Below, one piece after another: positions 13,914-16,923 of a stretch of DNA of 16,923 bases. The stretch spans positions 1 through 16,923 of the forward strand of contig JAZRXD010000074.1 of NCBI GenBank assembly GCA_045600045.1. Direction: 5' to 3'. The stretch is from UBA1715 sp045600045. GTDB taxonomy: Bacteria; Bacteroidota; Bacteroidia; Bacteroidales; UBA1715. The notes under the pieces were generated by a model. It worked only from the letters and a program-made list of their open reading frames with translations. It was not told the origin of the DNA and made no database searches. Every line of letters begins with the position of its first letter. Position 1 is the first letter of the stretch. Position numbers and translations under genes: made by a program.

Positions 13914-13943
13914 AAAAAAAGAGACGTCCCGCAGAACGTCTCT
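13914..13943 (-). terminator. purL terminator, abutting the crcB start
   Basis: On the minus strand AGAGACGT pairs with ACGTCTCT (arms 13936-13943 and 13920-13927) around an 8-base loop, followed by a T-run to 13914. It ends two bases before the crcB ATG. Confidence 0.9.
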
Positions 13944-13956
13944 ATCGAAAAATAAT

Positions 13957-16923
13957 TTATTTGTTGTTTTCAATCCATTTTCTTGCATTGACAAATGCTT
14001 CAATCCAAGGTGTTACAACATCGTTTTTGCGATCTTGTGGGTAATACGCCCAGTTCCAAGGATACAAAGCTCTTTCCAAGTGAGGCATCATAGCCAAGTG
14101 GCGACCATCGTCGGAAGTGATACCAGCAACGTCCCAGTCTGAACCGTTTGGATTTGCAGGATATGTGCTGTAGTTGTATTTCAATGCAATGTTGTATTTA
14201 GATTTTTCGTAAGGGAATTTGAATTTACCTTCACCGTGTGCAATCCAAATACCTAACGAAGAGCTTTCCAACGATTTAAGCATGATGCTTGGGCTTTGTT
14301 GTATGGAAACACTGATGAATCCTGATTCAAATTTGTGTGAATCGTTGTGTTCCATGTGAGGTTTTTCAGCGTGGTTTTGGTTAATCAAACCTAATTCAAT
14401 CATTAACTGACAACCATTGCAAACACCCAAACTCATGGTGTCTTTACGAGCGAAGAAGTTATCAAGAGATTGTTTTGCTTTTTCGTTGTACAAGAATGCA
14501 CCAGCCCAACCTTTGGCAGAACCAAGAACGTCGGAGTTAGAGAAACCACCAACGAAAACAATCAAATTAACGTCAGACAAATCTTCACGACCAGTGATTA
14601 AGTCTGTCATGTGAACATCCTTAACATCGAATCCTGCAGCGTGCATACACCAAGCCATTTCGCGGTCGCCGTTAACACCTTTTTCACGTATGATAGCTGC
14701 GTGAATGCCTGTTTTTGACTTTCTGTGCAAATCAATTCCGTAAGGAGCGGTTTGACCAGAGAAATTAGCTGGAAACGCAAATTTCAATGGCGATTTGTCG
14801 AATGTTTCAAAACGTTCTTTTGCTTTTACTGGACCACTTTGTTCGCAGTCAAGTAAGTATGATGTTTTGTACCAAGTTTTACGCAACTCGCTGATGTTGA
14901 ATTCGTAAATACCATGTTGTTCGGAATTTGCTGTGTAAACTGAAAGAATGTTGTCTTTACTTGAATATCCACCAAATGCGAAGCAAGAAATGCCTGCTGC
15001 TTTCAATTCATCAACTGTTTCTGGAGCAACTTGAAGTACAAGGGCTGGGTTTTCGTTGAAGAATACTTCAATATCGTTGTCGTTGTTGAAGTGAGTCAAA
15101 TCAACTGCCATTCCGCCTTTTGTGTTGGCAAAATTCATTTCCAACAAACAAGTGATTAAACCACCAGCAGAAACATCGTGGCCTGCCAAAACGTTACCTT
15201 CGGCAACGAGTTTTTGAACAGCATTGAAAGCTTTTGTAAAATAAGCAGAATCAGTTACAGTAGGCGTTTCTGTACCAAGTCCGTTTACAACTTGTGCCAA
15301 TGCAGAACCACCAAGTTTTTGACCAGATTTACCGAAATCAACATAAACTAAAACTGCATCTTCGTCTGGTTTTACGTATGGAGTAACAGTTTTGCGAATA
15401 TCTTGAACTTCACCAACAGTAGAAATAATCACAGTTCCAGGAGAATAAACTTGGTCGCCGTCTTTGTATTTCTGAGTCATGGACAATGAATCTTTTCCTG
15501 TTGGAATGTTGATTTGTAATGCTTTGGCGAAATCGCTTGCTGCTTGAACAGCACGATACAAACGGGCATCTTCACCAGCATTTTTACAAGGCCACATCCA
15601 GTTTGCACTCAATGAAATACCTTTTAAACCGCCTTCGATAGGAGTAAGTACAACATTTGTCAATGCTTCTGCAATAGACATAATTGAACCATTTTCAGGA
15701 GAAATCAAACCAACAGCTGGTGCATGACCGATTGAAGTTGCAATACCTTTAACACCTTGGTAATCAATTGCAACAACACCACAATCGTTCAATGGCAATT
15801 GTAATTCACCAGTACATTGTTGTGTAGCGATTTTACCAGTTACCGAACGGTCAACTTTGTTGGTTAAATAATCTTTACAAGCAACAGATTCAAGTTGAAG
15901 AACTTGGTTCAAATAAGCGTGGATGCTGTCTTTTTCTACGTTCAATGGTTTGAAAGTTTCTTCAATCGTAGAATCTTTCATGATTGTTTTTGGAGGATTA
16001 CCAATCATATCGGTCATTTGCAAATCGATTGGTTTTTCGCCAGTCTTGTCGTTTACGATTGTGAATTGGTTCGTTCCAGTAGCTTCACCAATTACGTACA
16101 TAGGAGCACGTTCACGACTTGCAATTTGGGAAAGAAGTTCAACATTTTCTTCTTTCATAACCAAACCCATACGTTCCTGAGATTCGTTACCAACAATTTC
16201 TTTTGCAGAAAGAGTTGGGTCGCCGATAGGCAATTCGTTGATGTGGATTGTACCACCAGTTTCTTCAACCAGTTCAGAAAGGCAGTTCAAGTGACCGCCT
16301 GCACCGTGGTCGTGGATAGAAACAACTGGGTTTACATCCATTTCTCCTAAAGCACGGATTGCATTGTAAGCACGTTTTTGCATTTCAGGGTTACTACGTT
16401 GAACGGCGTTCAATTCTATAGCGTTGTTGTATTCACCAGTTGCAACCGACGAAACAGCGCCACCGCCCATACCAATACGATAGTTGTCGCCACCAAGAAG
16501 AACAACTTTGTCGCCAATTTCAGGCACATCTTTCAAGCTGTCGTTTTTCTTTGCGTAACCAACACCGCCAGCCATCATAATAACCTTATCGAAACCATAT
16601 TTCTTTTGGTTTTCAAAGTGTTCGAATGTCAATACACTACCACAGATAAGTGGTTGACCAAATTTATTTCCGAAATCGCTCGCTCCGTTCGATGCTTTGA
16701 TAAGAATGTCTTTTGGTGTTTGATATAACCAAGGACGAGGAGCCGTAGCTTTTTCCCAAATACGATCTGGATCGTTCAATCGTGTGTATGAAGTCATATA
16801 AACTGCAGTACCAGCAATTGGATAAGCAGCTTTACCACCAGCAATTCTATCGCGAATTTCTCCACCTGTACCAGTTGCAGCACCATTGAATGGTTCTACG
16901 GTAGTAGGGAAGTTGTGCGTCTC
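13957..16923 (-). CDS. purL: Phosphoribosylformylglycinamidine synthase, N-terminus outside window
   Basis: This large fused enzyme of de novo purine synthesis converts FGAR, glutamine and ATP to FGAM. About 988 codons are visible; the frame is open to the right edge (ETHNFPTTVEPFNGAATGTG at the edge), so the ATG at 16797 is internal and roughly 240-250 N-terminal residues are missing compared with the usual 1230. Visible blocks are GGEIRDR, the ATP-binding DHGAGGHLNCLSELVEE and a long FGAM synthetase core. A C-terminal PurQ-like glutamine amidotransferase domain carries the nucleophile cysteine in VCNGCQ (codon 14419-14421) and the His and Glu of MPHLER (codons 14080-14082 and 14074-14076), so the catalytic triad is complete. 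No separate purQ/purS is needed with this form. A strong terminator follows the stop codon. Confidence 0.97.
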   Translation of the reverse strand, partial: ETHNFPTTVEPFNGAATGTGGEIRDRIAGGKAAYPIAGTAVYMTSYTRLNDPDRIWEKATAPRPWLYQTPKDILIKASNGASDFGNKFGQPLICGSVLTFEHFENQKKYGFDKVIMMAGGVGYAKKNDSLKDVPEIGDKVVLLGGDNYRIGMGGGAVSSVATGEYNNAIELNAVQRSNPEMQKRAYNAIRALGEMDVNPVVSIHDHGAGGHLNCLSELVEETGGTIHINELPIGDPTLSAKEIVGNESQERMGLVMKEENVELLSQIASRERAPMYVIGEATGTNQFTIVNDKTGEKPIDLQMTDMIGNPPKTIMKDSTIEETFKPLNVEKDSIHAYLNQVLQLESVACKDYLTNKVDRSVTGKIATQQCTGELQLPLNDCGVVAIDYQGVKGIATSIGHAPAVGLISPENGSIMSIAEALTNVVLTPIEGGLKGISLSANWMWPCKNAGEDARLYRAVQAASDFAKALQINIPTGKDSLSMTQKYKDGDQVYSPGTVIISTVGEVQDIRKTVTPYVKPDEDAVLVYVDFGKSGQKLGGSALAQVVNGLGTETPTVTDSAYFTKAFNAVQKLVAEGNVLAGHDVSAGGLITCLLEMNFANTKGGMAVDLTHFNNDNDIEVFFNENPALVLQVAPETVDELKAAGISCFAFGGYSSKDNILSVYTANSEQHGIYEFNISELRKTWYKTSYLLDCEQSGPVKAKERFETFDKSPLKFAFPANFSGQTAPYGIDLHRKSKTGIHAAIIREKGVNGDREMAWCMHAAGFDVKDVHMTDLITGREDLSDVNLIVFVGGFSNSDVLGSAKGWAGAFLYNEKAKQSLDNFFARKDTMSLGVCNGCQLMIELGLINQNHAEKPHMEHNDSHKFESGFISVSIQQSPSIMLKSLESSSLGIWIAHGEGKFKFPYEKSKYNIALKYNYSTYPANPNGSDWDVAGITSDDGRHLAMMPHLERALYPWNWAYYPQDRKNDVVTPWIEAFVNARKWIENNK

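Noticed and set aside
13912..13956. Possible fluoride riboswitch upstream of crcB
   Set aside because: The 45-base gap is filled by the purL terminator, leaving no space for the aptamer.

Overview
The window looks like chromosomal housekeeping DNA from an AT-rich member of the Bacteroidota, probably order Bacteroidales. Three things suggest this. The clearest promoter elements match the Bacteroidota -7 consensus TAnnTTTG, with no obvious sigma70 -35/-10 boxes. Translation starts are preceded by A-rich leaders, not strong Shine-Dalgarno sequences. The protein families also fit: large fused PurL, Bacteroides-type class II aldolase, ORF6N, a FISUMP-like domain and LEA-type lipoproteins. No tRNA, rRNA, CRISPR array or complete insertion sequence was seen.

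Layout from left to right. (1) The 3' end of a conserved unknown gene (+), then a 316-base gap with a possible minus-strand gene remnant and two hairpins. (2) A lone AAA/DUF4143 ATPase (+). (3) A tight minus-strand operon of LEA-type lipoprotein, exported 506-aa unknown protein and gamma-carbonic-anhydrase-like hexapeptide protein, with its own promoter. (4) alaS (-) followed closely by a two-repeat lipoprotein, closed by a strong terminator. (5) A phage-type ORF6N gene (-) divergent from a membrane-anchored M23 peptidase (+). (6) Class II fructose-bisphosphate aldolase (+), apparently highly expressed and flanked by terminators. (7) A short FISUMP-like gene (+) with a damaged or unusual start. 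(8) rimO (+), convergent with crcB (-) with one base between their stop codons. (9) purL (-), running off the right edge.

Functionally, the core genes cover alanyl-tRNA charging and proofreading, modification of ribosomal protein S12, purine synthesis, glycolysis/gluconeogenesis, cell-wall remodelling and fluoride export. I see no convincing new multi-gene system. The observations most worth a second look are small: a perfect 13-bp inverted repeat inside the ORF6N coding sequence, a coding-like remnant near the left end, a FISUMP-like gene whose signal-peptide frame is cut off by a stop codon, a duplicated-domain lipoprotein, and crcB starting right at the purL terminator.
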